In this document: positions 37,603 to 45,992 of the stretch, piece by piece
Numbering within the stretch: position 1 is the stretch's first letter
Layout: every line of letters begins with the position of its first letter
Source: Streptomyces sp. NRRL B-3428
Lineage (GTDB): Bacteria; Actinomycetota; Actinomycetes; Streptomycetales; Streptomycetaceae
Length of the DNA: 64,000 nt
Assembly: GCA_000721375.1 (NCBI GenBank)
Contig: JOGW01000028.1
Coordinates: 29,784-93,783 of the forward strand
Direction: 5' to 3'
Program-made: the position numbers and the translations under genes
The notes under the pieces: generated by a model
The model's input: only the letters and a program-made list of their open reading frames with translations
Told to the model about the DNA's origin: nothing
Database searches by the model: none

Positions 37603-39540
37603 TCACCGGATGGGCCGGTGCACGTTCTCCGTCTTCGACGGCCCGGGGCTCGCGTCCGCGATCCAGGGCCCGTCGCCGCTCAGGTCGACAATGCCGGATT
37701 CCAGCCACTCGTACGTTCCGGACAGGACGCCCTTGACCACCTTGCGGTCCAGGTCGTCGGTGTTGGTCCACAGCCGGTTGAAGAGTTCGTCGACGCGGAT
37801 ACGGGACTGGCGGCAGAAGACGTCGGCCAGTTGGTACGCCTCGCGGCCGTAGTCCTCGGTGGTGCGCAGGAGTTCGGCCCGTACGCACGCGGCGCTCATC
37901 GCGAAGAGCTCCGCGCCGATGTCGACGATCCGGCCGAGGAAGCCCTGCTTGGTCTCCATCCGGCCCTGCCAGCGCGACATCGCGTAGAAGGTGGAGCGGG
38001 CAAGCTTGCGTGAGGTGCGTTCGACGAAGCGGAGGTGGCCGGAGAGATCGGCGTGACCTGCCGGGTGGAACTCCCCGTACGTACGCGGAAGCTGACCGGG
38101 CCCCGCGACCAGCTTGGGCAGCCAGCGGGCGTAGAAGCCGCCGGCCTTCGCGCCCGCCTTGGCCTTGTCGGACAGGGACTTGTCGGGGTCGATGAGATCG
38201 CCGGCGACCTTCAGATGGGCGTCGACCGCCTCGCGGGCGATGAGCAGATGCATGATCTCCGTCGAGCCCTCGAAGATCCGGTTGATCCGCAGGTCGCGCA
38301 GGACCTGTTCGGCAGGGACGGCCCGTTCGCCGCGCGCCGCGAGGGATTCGGCGGTCTCGAAGCCTCGGCCGCCACGGATCTGCACCAGCTCGTCGGCCAT
38401 CAGCCAGGCCATCTCCGAGCCGTAGAGCTTGGCGAGTGCGGCCTCGATACGGATGTCGTTGCGGTCCTCGTCGGCCATCTGCGAGGACAGGTCGAGGATC
38501 GCTTCGAGGGCGAAGGTGGTCGCGGCGATGAAGGAGATCTTCGTGCCGACGGCCTCGTGGTGCGCGACCGGCTTGCCCCACTGCTCGCGCTCCCCCGACC
38601 ACTCACGGGCGATCTTCAGACACCACTTGCCCGCGCCCACGCACATGGCGGGCAGGGACAGGCGGCCGGTGTTGAGCGTGGTGAGGGCGATCTTCAGGCC
38701 CGCGCCCTCCGCGCCGATCCGGGCGTTCGACGGGATCCTGACCTGGTGGAAACGGGTGACACCGTTCTCCAGACCGCGCAGGCCCATGAACGCGTTGCGG
38801 TGCTCGACCGAGACGCCCTCGGCGGCGGCCTCCACGACGAAGGCGGTGATCCCGCCTTTGTGGCCCTCGGACTTGGGGACGCGGGCCATGACGACGAGCA
38901 GGTCGGCGACCACGCCGTTGGTGGTCCACAGCTTCACGCCGTCGAGGACGTAGTCGTCGCCGTCCGGGACCGCGGTGGTGGCCAGACGGGCCGGGTCGGA
39001 GCCGACGTCGGGTTCCGTCAGCAGGAACGCGGAGATGTCGGTACGGGCCAGGCGCGGCAGGAAGGTGTCCTTCTGCTCCTGGGTGCCGAAGAGCTTCAGG
39101 GGCTGCGGGACGCCGATCGACTGATGCGCCGAAAGCAGCGCGCCCAGCGACGCGTTGGCGGAGCCGACCAGGGCGAGGGCCTTGTTGTAGTAGACCTGCG
39201 TGAGCCCGAGCCCGCCGTACTTCGTGTCGATCTTCATCCCGAGCGCGCCGAGCTCCTTGAGCCCGTTGATCACCTCGTCCGGGATCTTCGCCTCGCGTTC
39301 GATCCGCGCCCCGTCGATCTTCGTCTCACAGAAGTCCCGCAGCTTGGCGAGGAACTCCTCACCGCGCTGGGCATCCTCGTCGGCGGGCAGCGGATGCGGG
39401 TGGACCAGGTCGAGTCGGAAGCGTCCGAGGAACAGCTCCTTGGCGAAGCTGGGTTTGCGCCAGTCCTGTTCACGGGCGGCTTCGGCCACCTGGCGTGCTT
39501 CGCGCTCGCTCACGGATGGTTTGGGGGTTGGTGCGCTCAT
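37603..39540 (-). CDS. Long-type acyl-CoA dehydrogenase
   Basis: A 645-residue flavoenzyme that introduces the alpha-beta double bond into acyl-CoA. The FAD/substrate signature FLLTEPDVGSDPARLATTA and WTTNGVVADLLVVMAR are visible, as is the family C-terminal RDLRINRIFEGSTEIMHLLI. A C-terminal extension of about 170 residues makes it longer than the usual 380-400, as in VLCAD-like enzymes. ATG 39540 has GAGGTGA five bases upstream. The chain length used cannot be read. It ends 46 bases from the HxlR gene, convergent with it. Confidence 0.93.
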   Translation of the reverse strand: MSAPTPKPSVSEREARQVAEAAREQDWRKPSFAKELFLGRFRLDLVHPHPLPADEDAQRGEEFLAKLRDFCETKIDGARIEREAKIPDEVINGLKELGALGMKIDTKYGGLGLTQVYYNKALALVGSANASLGALLSAHQSIGVPQPLKLFGTQEQKDTFLPRLARTDISAFLLTEPDVGSDPARLATTAVPDGDDYVLDGVKLWTTNGVVADLLVVMARVPKSEGHKGGITAFVVEAAAEGVSVEHRNAFMGLRGLENGVTRFHQVRIPSNARIGAEGAGLKIALTTLNTGRLSLPAMCVGAGKWCLKIAREWSGEREQWGKPVAHHEAVGTKISFIAATTFALEAILDLSSQMADEDRNDIRIEAALAKLYGSEMAWLMADELVQIRGGRGFETAESLAARGERAVPAEQVLRDLRINRIFEGSTEIMHLLIAREAVDAHLKVAGDLIDPDKSLSDKAKAGAKAGGFYARWLPKLVAGPGQLPRTYGEFHPAGHADLSGHLRFVERTSRKLARSTFYAMSRWQGRMETKQGFLGRIVDIGAELFAMSAACVRAELLRTTEDYGREAYQLADVFCRQSRIRVDELFNRLWTNTDDLDRKVVKGVLSGTYEWLESGIVDLSGDGPWIADASPGPSKTENVHRPIR

Positions 39541-39599
39541 CTGGCTCACCTCGGCGCGCGTCTGGGGTGGACCGCCGGACCGATCGACCCGATCTTGAC

Positions 39600-39618
39600 C
39601 CGGTCGGTTACTGACTGG
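39600..39618. promoter_or_regulatory. Near-palindrome upstream of the acyl-CoA dehydrogenase
   Basis: CCGGTCGGTTACTGACTGG is palindromic except for two G/T pairs and lies 60 bases before the start codon. It resembles TetR-type operators seen upstream of fatty-acid oxidation genes. No TetR gene is nearby. Confidence 0.4.
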
Positions 39619-39776
39619 TGCTACTGGATCGTTGGTACCCGATTCGTCCCTGGCCCACCAGTCCTCGTGCAGCGTTCGCCGTAGCGGACAGCCGTTCCGC
39701 TGCTCCTGCCGCACCCCGCCCGCACTCCGGCCTGGGTGCCGATCCGGCGCGCCTGACCTGCCGGTGAAGGCTCTCT

Positions 39777-39800
39777 CTTTAGCGTCCTTTCATGCTAAAG
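39777..39800 (+). promoter_or_regulatory. Hairpin covering the start codon of the surface protein gene
   Basis: CTTTAGC (39777-39783) and GCTAAAG (39794-39800) form a perfect 7-bp stem; the 10-base loop and stem junction contain the ATG at 39792. It could limit translation, or it may be an operator; the AT-rich composition is unusual here. Confidence 0.4.
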
Positions 39801-41255
39801 CAGGCAAATACGAGTAGCTCCCACGTACGCCATCGTCTGGTGTCGGCCCTGCTCATCACCACCGGCACCAGTTGCACGGTCGCGCTCGCGGGCGCGGCGC
39901 TCGCCGTCTCACCGGCACTCGACACGATCGGCATCGGCAACCCCGTGGCGGGCAGCAACGGCTTCGGGGTAGTCACCGAGGGGGACGCCCTGCTCGGCAG
40001 CACCGAGTCCGAGGGGCCCGTGGCCGTGGGCGGGAACCTGGCGTACGGCGCGGGCTACAACGTCTCCGCGCACACCGCCGGCACCTTTGTCGCTCCTGGT
40101 GACACCCGACCGGCAGCGCTCCTGGTGGGCGGCCGGATCGACTACGTCGGCAGCAGTCCGGTCGGCGTCCTCAAGGTGCTCGACAACGGATACGTGAAGG
40201 TCGGCGACATGGCGGGCAGCACGGCCCGGACCACGGACGCCAACGGCGCATCGGTGAACACCCGGGTCACCACCACCGGCGGCGGATACGACTCGACCCC
40301 GCGCATCGAGCTCACCGTCGCGCAGACGGCGGACTCCGTGGCGCAGTCGGGGCTCATGGACTTCTCGTCGCTGTTCGCCACGTACCGGGAGCGGGCCGCT
40401 CGGATGGCCTCCTGCGCGACCAATGTGACCCTGCTCGACGGCAACGGCGTCCCCCTGCCGGACCAGACGGATCTCCCGCCCGGCAGCAGGGTGAAGATCT
40501 CGCTCACCGACGGCCGCACCAATGTGCTGCACCTGACGGGCGAACAGCTCGACAACATCACCGAGTTCACGTTCCTGAACCAGCCGTCCGCGTCGAAGCC
40601 CTTCCTGGTCGTGGTCGACACGATGGGTACAGGGGGCGAGTTCACCTGGAACACGCCCAATCTGGCGGGCGTCTCCGGCCCTCAAGCCCCGTACATGCTC
40701 TGGGACTTCCCGGACGCCACGGACATCACCATCGCCTCGGGCGACTCCCTCGAAGGCACGATCTACGCGCCGAGCGCCCACCTCACGGATCTCGATCCGT
40801 CGAACATCGAGGGCGACGTGATCGTGAAGTCCCTGACGGCGGGGCCGCTGTCGGGCGGCTCCTCGGGGGCGGTGAACGCGGGCGAGATCCACTACTTCCC
40901 GTTCGCGGCGGACCTCAGGTGCGAGGACACGACCTCGCCCGAGCCCACCCCGATCACCACCACACCGAAAGAGCCCACACCGAGCGAGCCCACTCCGACC
41001 GAGCCCACTCCGACCGAGCCCACTCCGACCGAGCCCACATCTACACCGACACCGACACCGACCCCGAGCGGAACGAGCGCGCAGCCCACGCCGGAGCCGA
41101 GCCCCAGCCGCTCCGGCGCCCTCGCCGAGACCGGCGCGGGCCCGGGTACACGCCCGGGTCTCGCCGCGCTGGCCGCCGTGGCCGCCACGCTCACCGCCGC
41201 CGGGACGGCCCTGCTGGTCCGGGCCCACGGTCGCAGAGGACGGCACGAGTCCTGA
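39792..41255 (+). CDS. Sortase-anchored choice-of-anchor A surface protein
   Basis: A 487-residue exported protein. Signal peptide at about 12-40 (HRLVSALLI... to AGAALAVSP). The body (about 45-375) matches choice-of-anchor A domains: NGFGVVTEGDALLGSTESEG, AVGGNLAYG, then NITEFTFLN and GTIYAPSAHLTDL. A wall-spanning Thr/Pro/Glu repeat region follows (about 385-435). The end has LAETG (444-448), a hydrophobic helix and a basic tail, the LAXTG signal used by class E sortases in high-GC actinobacteria. It should be covalently attached to peptidoglycan. The ligand or adhesive role is unknown. The ATG has no good ribosome site and lies in a hairpin. Confidence 0.85.
   Translation: MLKQANTSSSHVRHRLVSALLITTGTSCTVALAGAALAVSPALDTIGIGNPVAGSNGFGVVTEGDALLGSTESEGPVAVGGNLAYGAGYNVSAHTAGTFVAPGDTRPAALLVGGRIDYVGSSPVGVLKVLDNGYVKVGDMAGSTARTTDANGASVNTRVTTTGGGYDSTPRIELTVAQTADSVAQSGLMDFSSLFATYRERAARMASCATNVTLLDGNGVPLPDQTDLPPGSRVKISLTDGRTNVLHLTGEQLDNITEFTFLNQPSASKPFLVVVDTMGTGGEFTWNTPNLAGVSGPQAPYMLWDFPDATDITIASGDSLEGTIYAPSAHLTDLDPSNIEGDVIVKSLTAGPLSGGSSGAVNAGEIHYFPFAADLRCEDTTSPEPTPITTTPKEPTPSEPTPTEPTPTEPTPTEPTSTPTPTPTPSGTSAQPTPEPSPSRSGALAETGAGPGTRPGLAALAAVAATLTAAGTALLVRAHGRRGRHES
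40971..41040 (+). repeat. 15-bp tandem repeat coding EPTPT
   Basis: Nearly five units of GAGCCCACTCCGACC encode the EPTPT wall-spanning repeat of the surface protein; three central units are identical, a state prone to copy-number change. Confidence 0.8.
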
Positions 41256-41261
41256 CGCACG

Positions 41262-41296
41262 TCGGCCCCGGGGTTCGCAGCGAACCCCGGGGCCGA
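41262..41296. terminator. Strong bidirectional terminator
   Basis: A perfect 16-bp inverted repeat (41262-41277 and 41281-41296) with loop CAG, between the convergent surface-protein and aldehyde dehydrogenase genes. Confidence 0.85.
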
Positions 41297-41335
41297 TCCG
41301 GCCGACTGCCGTTACATCCGGCCGGCTGCCTTTAC
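41296..41335. repeat. 20-bp tandem duplication
   Basis: ATCCGGCCGACTGCCGTTAC is followed by a second copy with two changes; the second copy runs into the stop codon of the aldehyde dehydrogenase gene. Confidence 0.6.
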
Positions 41336-42777
41336 AGCTGAATGCCGGTGAACACCATCACGCGCTCGTACGTGTAGTCGTCCATCGCGTAGCGGACGCC
41401 CTCGCGGCCCACGCCGGACTGCTTGGCGCCGCCGTACGGCATCTGGTCCGCGCGGTACGAGGGGACGTCGCCGACGATCACGCCGCCGACCTCAAGGGCG
41501 CGGTGGGCGCGGAACGCGGTCTGCACGTCGTGCGTGAACACACCCGCCTGCAGGCCGTACTTGGAGTCGTTGACGGCCGCGAAGGCCTCGGCCTCGCCGT
41601 TGACCTTCTGCACGGTGAGGACCGGGCCGAAGACCTCCTCGCAGGAGATCGTGACGTCGGCGGGTACCTCGGTGAGGACGGTCGGCGCGTAGGAGGCACC
41701 GTCGCGGCGGCCGCCCGTGAGCAGCTGTGCGCCGGCCTTCACGGCCTCGTCCACCCAGGACTCGACGCGCTTGGCGGCGTCCTCGCTGACCAGCGGGCCG
41801 ACATCCGTCTTGTCGTCCGTCGGGTCGCCGGTGACCTGGGCCTCGACGGCCTTGACGATGCGCGGCAGCAGACGGTCGTGCAGCGACTCGTCGACGATGA
41901 CGCGCTGGACCGAGATACAGGACTGGCCGCCCTGGTAGTTGGAGAAGGTGGCGATACGGGTCGCCGCCCAGTCCAGGTCCTTGTCGCTCGCGTAGTCGGC
42001 GAGGACCACGGCCGCGCCGTTGCCGCCGAGCTCCAGGGTCAGGTGCTTGCGCGGGACCGAGTCCATGATCGCGTAGCCGACCTTGTCGGAGCCCGTGAAG
42101 GAGATGACGGGCAGGCGCTCGTCCTTGACCAGCTGCGGCATGTGGTCGTTGGCGACCGGCAGCACCGACCAGGAGCCGGCGGGCAGCTCGGTCTCGGCGA
42201 GCAGTTCGCCGAGGATGAGGCCGCTGAGCGGGGTGGCCGGGGCCGGCTTGAGGATGATCGGGGTGCCCACCGCGATGGCCGGGGCGACCTTGTGGGCGCA
42301 CAGGTTCAGCGGGAAGTTGAACGGCGCGATGCCGAGGACGACACCCTTCGGGAAGCGGCGGGTCAGCGCGAGCCGGCCCTGGCCGCCGGCGTCGGTGTCG
42401 AGGCGCTGGGCCTCGCCGCCGTTGAACCGCCGGGCCTCCTCGGCCGCGAAGCGGAACACGGAGACGGCACGGCCGACCTCGCCGCGGGCCCACTTGACGG
42501 GCTTGCCGTTCTCGGCGGAGATCAGCCGGGCGATCTCCTCGGTGCGCTCGGCAAGACGCCTGCTCACGTGGTCGAGGGCGGCGGCCCGTACGTGGGCGGG
42601 TGTCGCGGCGAACTCGTCCTGCACGGCGTACGCGGCGGCCACCGCCTCCTCGACCTGCGCGTCGGTCGGCACGCTCACCGCACCGACGGTCGAACCGTCC
42701 CAGGGGGAGGTGACGTCGAAGGTGGTCTCGCCGGTGGCCTGGCGGCCGGCGAGCCAAAAGGCATGGGTTTCGGTCAT
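41332..42777 (-). CDS. Aldehyde dehydrogenase family protein
   Basis: A 481-residue NAD(P)-dependent aldehyde dehydrogenase. Catalytic cysteine C287 lies in YQGGQSCISVQR and the general-base Glu in LTLELGGNGAA; the cofactor motif is ISFTGSDKVGYAI and the family GPVLTVQKV is present. The sequence GIAPFNFPLNLCAHKVAPAI groups it with the glyceraldehyde/lactaldehyde/phosphonoacetaldehyde dehydrogenase branch rather than with betaine aldehyde enzymes. The substrate is uncertain. The PucR regulator upstream on the same strand probably governs it. Confidence 0.92.
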   Translation of the reverse strand: MTETHAFWLAGRQATGETTFDVTSPWDGSTVGAVSVPTDAQVEEAVAAAYAVQDEFAATPAHVRAAALDHVSRRLAERTEEIARLISAENGKPVKWARGEVGRAVSVFRFAAEEARRFNGGEAQRLDTDAGGQGRLALTRRFPKGVVLGIAPFNFPLNLCAHKVAPAIAVGTPIILKPAPATPLSGLILGELLAETELPAGSWSVLPVANDHMPQLVKDERLPVISFTGSDKVGYAIMDSVPRKHLTLELGGNGAAVVLADYASDKDLDWAATRIATFSNYQGGQSCISVQRVIVDESLHDRLLPRIVKAVEAQVTGDPTDDKTDVGPLVSEDAAKRVESWVDEAVKAGAQLLTGGRRDGASYAPTVLTEVPADVTISCEEVFGPVLTVQKVNGEAEAFAAVNDSKYGLQAGVFTHDVQTAFRAHRALEVGGVIVGDVPSYRADQMPYGGAKQSGVGREGVRYAMDDYTYERVMVFTGIQL

Positions 42778-42919
42778 GGCCGGGCCCTTCCGCGGGTGGA
42801 GCTGAAGTGTGGGGTCACTCCCACCGTAGGGGTGCGGGGGCCGGGAGGCGTTTGTCCGGGGTGGAGCAGTCGGGTGGGTGGATTGTCCGCGAGGGCGTGC
42901 AGACCTGCGTGCGCCGGGC

Positions 42920-44566
42920 CTACTCCGACGCCGCCGCCGTGGCCTTCAGCGCCAGCCACAGCTCCATCCGTACGTCCGCGTCGTCGAGCGACCGCCCCAG
43001 GATCTCCTCGACCCTGCGCATCCGGTAGCGCAGCGTGTGCCGGTGGACGCCCAGATCGGCCGCCGCCGCGTCCCACTGCCCGTGCCGCGAAAGCCACGCC
43101 CGCAGCGAGTCCACCAGGTCACCACGGCCCGTCGCGTCGTGCTCGTAGAGCGCCCTGAGGAGTCCGTCCGCGAAGGCCCGTACCGCGTCGTCGGCGAGCA
43201 GCGGAAGGACCGAACCCGCGGCAAGCGACTCGTGCTCGACCAGGAACCGGCCGCGGCGCCGGGCCACCGAAAGGGCCTGCTCGGCCTGCTTGTACGCGGC
43301 CGCCGCGGCGATCGGACCGGCCGGCGCGGAGAGACCCACGACCAGGTCGTCCGTCTCGGGCGCGGGCTGGTCCCGCCCCGCAGCCCGGGTCTTCTCCAGC
43401 TCGCGCGCGTGCTCGACACAGGCCGAGGCCGCCGCTCCCCCGTCCGTCATCAGGACCACGAGCCGGTCACCGCCGTCGGGCACGACGAGCACCGCCTCGC
43501 CGGAGTGGGCGGCCGCCGCCTCGACCACATCGGCGAGCGCGACCAGGGGATCCTCGTCGGCCGCGGGGTCCCGGGCCGGCTCCGGCGGCAGGGGCGCGTG
43601 CACATCCGCGTGCACCCGGGCCGAGGCCGAGACGGTCTCGGCGACGAGCAGCCGGAACGGTGCGTCGAGCAGCCCTCCGTACAGATCGCCCGCGACCGTA
43701 CGCGCGTGGGTGGGCTCCCCCGCGAGCAGCATCCGAAGGACCGCCGCACCCAGGCGCTGCTCGGCGGAGTGCAGCGAGCGCGAGCGCTCCGTGGTGAGCG
43801 TGAGCAGGGCGATCGCGGAGTGCACGGCGTAGCGCTCGGCGGTGCCGAGACTGGTGGCGGTGCCCACGGCGAGTGCGGTGCGGGGGCGGCGTCCGGTGCC
43901 GATGGAGTGCAGCTCGACGCGGTCCTCGCTGCCGGAGACCACCAGGCTGGCGGGCGCGGGCCGCGAACGCAGCCGCTCGACATCCGGCGTCAGCGTGGCG
44001 GCCCGGCGCGCGGCCCAGTCGGGTGCGGTGGCGACCAGCGCGCCCGACGCGTCGTACAGCGCCGCCCAGCCGTCGACCTGCGCGGCGAGCGCGGCGAGCA
44101 GCCCTTCCGGACCGCCCGCGAGCGCCTGCTTGGTGAGCTCGCGCTGCGCGGCGAACCCGGCCGTCACCGAGCGGTACTGATCGGCCGCGATCGCCGCCGA
44201 GACCGCCTTGCTGATGGCGAGGAAGGGCGTACGGCGCGGGACTTCGAGCAGCGGGAGACCCTCGCCCGACGCGGCTTGGACCAGCGCGTCCGGGATGTCC
44301 TCGTAGTTCACGCCGACCGCGAAGCCGAGCCCGATCACCCCGGCGTCGACAAGCCGCTTCACATAGCGGCGCATCGCGTCCGGGTCCTCGGCGTCCAGCT
44401 TGAGCGCCGTGATCAGGAGCAGTTCGCCGCCTTCCATGTACGGAACGGGGTCGGCGAGCTCGCTGACGTGGGCCCAGCGCACCGGCGTGTCCAGGCGGTC
44501 CTCACCCGCGCGCACACGGAGCTTGAGCGCGGAGTGGTGGACGAGCGAGGCGAGCGTGGGCGGCAT
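42920..44566 (-). CDS. PucR-family transcriptional regulator
   Basis: A 548-residue regulator with an N-terminal PucR domain (WAHVSELADPVPYMEGGELLL), a GGDEF-like/CdaR middle region (about 290-400) and a C-terminal helix-turn-helix (WDAAAADLGVHRHTLRYRMR). PucR/CdaR proteins activate catabolic genes for purines, GABA or sugar acids in response to pathway metabolites. It lies 142 bases upstream of the aldehyde dehydrogenase and near gabT, suggesting control of amine or GABA catabolism; the effector is not known. Confidence 0.92.
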   Translation of the reverse strand: MPPTLASLVHHSALKLRVRAGEDRLDTPVRWAHVSELADPVPYMEGGELLLITALKLDAEDPDAMRRYVKRLVDAGVIGLGFAVGVNYEDIPDALVQAASGEGLPLLEVPRRTPFLAISKAVSAAIAADQYRSVTAGFAAQRELTKQALAGGPEGLLAALAAQVDGWAALYDASGALVATAPDWAARRAATLTPDVERLRSRPAPASLVVSGSEDRVELHSIGTGRRPRTALAVGTATSLGTAERYAVHSAIALLTLTTERSRSLHSAEQRLGAAVLRMLLAGEPTHARTVAGDLYGGLLDAPFRLLVAETVSASARVHADVHAPLPPEPARDPAADEDPLVALADVVEAAAAHSGEAVLVVPDGGDRLVVLMTDGGAAASACVEHARELEKTRAAGRDQPAPETDDLVVGLSAPAGPIAAAAAYKQAEQALSVARRRGRFLVEHESLAAGSVLPLLADDAVRAFADGLLRALYEHDATGRGDLVDSLRAWLSRHGQWDAAAADLGVHRHTLRYRMRRVEEILGRSLDDADVRMELWLALKATAAASE

Positions 44567-44587
44567 GGGCCTTCCGGACTTTCAGGG

Positions 44588-44617
44588 GTGGGACGGGGTG
44601 GGACGGGGTGGGACGGG
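44588..44617. repeat. 10-bp tandem repeat, three copies
   Basis: GTGGGACGGG occurs three times in direct succession just upstream of the PucR start codon. It sits where the PucR promoter or leader should lie. Confidence 0.6.
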
Positions 44618-44764
44618 TGACGCGGGCGGAGCGGGGTGGGACGAGGTCGGACGACTTGTCGGCTTTTGGCCGGTGCGTATGAAGCGGGTAAGGCAATTCT
44701 GCCTCAGCGTATGGACAACCTGTGCTCCCCGTGGCGATTCTGTGCTGCTCCTGTGCGAGCGCTT

Positions 44765-44823
44765 GCACCGGTTGCCTGCCGGTGCCTGGGGGAAGAGCGC
44801 ACCGGTCGCCTGCCGGTGCCTGG
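44765..44823. repeat. 25-bp direct repeat
   Basis: A 25-base unit starting GCACCGGTTGCC occurs at 44765-44789 and, with one change, at 44799-44823. Each copy contains a small CACCGG...CCGGTG stem. It lies just upstream of the membrane-protein gene. The remaining part of this 275-bp gap holds no gene I can support. Confidence 0.65.
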
Positions 44824-44841
44824 TGAATCGGGGCGGATGGC

Positions 44842-45978
44842 ATGGGCAGACGCGGGGACCAAGGGGACTCTCCCATTCCGGAGGAGGAGTGGGAACGGTT
44901 TCAGCGTGAATCCGCATCAGGCGAGGCACTCGCCCCGAGCGAGCCGTCGGCGCGCGCCCGGGAGGTGGCGGCCCGGCTGCGCGCCTCCCCGGCGCCCGCA
45001 CCCTGGCGCGCGGCGCCCGCCGGACCCGGGCCACGGCGCCGTCGCGGCCGCAGGCTGCGGTACACCGCGCTGATCGCGGGCTCGGTGGCGGTGCTCCTGT
45101 TCGCCATGAAGCCGTCGCTGCTGACCGGTGGCGACCCGGACCCCGCGCCCACCAAGCCCCTCGCCGCCGAGACCGCGCCGCCCGAGAGCGCGCCGCCGCC
45201 GGTCGATCCGCAGACCCCGACCCTGAGCGAGCCGTTCAAGGGTTCACCCGCCGCGCAGTGGGCCGACGGCGCCGACGGCGTCCACGTACCCGAGGCGAAG
45301 CCGACCGCCTGGATGAACAAGGCCGAGGTGGCCCAGGCGCTCCTGCTCACCCTCGAGTTCCTCGTCTCGTCGAACCTGGACCGCGAGGTCCTCGACGGCA
45401 AGCGCCCGGCAAGGGCCATCGCGCTGATCAACCCGCACCAGCCGCAGATGCGGGAGTCCCTGGACAGGTCACTGCGCGAGCCGAGCACGCGCTACGACCC
45501 CACGTCCCTGATCAGCCGCTTCCATCCGGCCAGGACGAAGCTCGTCGGCGAGGTCGTGAAGACCCGCGGCCGGCTGACCTACAAGGTGGGCAGCAGAGGC
45601 GACCTCGCGGTGACCGCGGATGTCACCTTCGTCTACCCAGTCACCTCCGTCGAGGCCGGAGACGACCGCGTGGAGCGCGTCATCGTCCGCCGCGAGCTGG
45701 TGCTGAGCTGGGACGATCCGGCCAAGTGGCAGACCGAGCAGGGGACTTTCACGCTGTTCGGCTACGACGCGGACCTCGCCAACACAGGCTGCGACACCCG
45801 CCCCACCGGCTATCTCGAACCCGCATGGAACACCACGTCGCCGTCGGAGAGCCCCGACCCGAGCTCAAGCCCCGACTCCAGCCCCAGTCCCAGCCCGACC
45901 GTCACCATCGACCCGTACGACCGTTCCGCGCCGATGCGGGACGCGGGCGGCGGCTGCCAGGTGGCCAGCCGGACCTGA
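44842..45978 (+). CDS. Single-pass membrane protein with extracytoplasmic domain
   Basis: A 378-residue protein I do not recognise by name. Residues 1-70 are cytoplasmic, acidic then very basic ([11 protein letters not shown]). One membrane helix follows (about 74-92). The outer part has a Pro-rich linker, a folded domain (about 140-320) with WMNKAEVAQALLLTLEFLVS and beta-rich segments, and a Ser/Pro tail with two late cysteines. There is no signal peptidase site. It ends 14 bases from the convergent VirD4-like ATPase gene. The pairing suggests a joint envelope apparatus; this is inference from position. Confidence 0.75.
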   Translation: MGRRGDQGDSPIPEEEWERFQRESASGEALAPSEPSARAREVAARLRASPAPAPWRAAPAGPGPRRRRGRRLRYTALIAGSVAVLLFAMKPSLLTGGDPDPAPTKPLAAETAPPESAPPPVDPQTPTLSEPFKGSPAAQWADGADGVHVPEAKPTAWMNKAEVAQALLLTLEFLVSSNLDREVLDGKRPARAIALINPHQPQMRESLDRSLREPSTRYDPTSLISRFHPARTKLVGEVVKTRGRLTYKVGSRGDLAVTADVTFVYPVTSVEAGDDRVERVIVRRELVLSWDDPAKWQTEQGTFTLFGYDADLANTGCDTRPTGYLEPAWNTTSPSESPDPSSSPDSSPSPSPTVTIDPYDRSAPMRDAGGGCQVASRT

Positions 45979-45992
45979 GCGGGCCGACCCGG

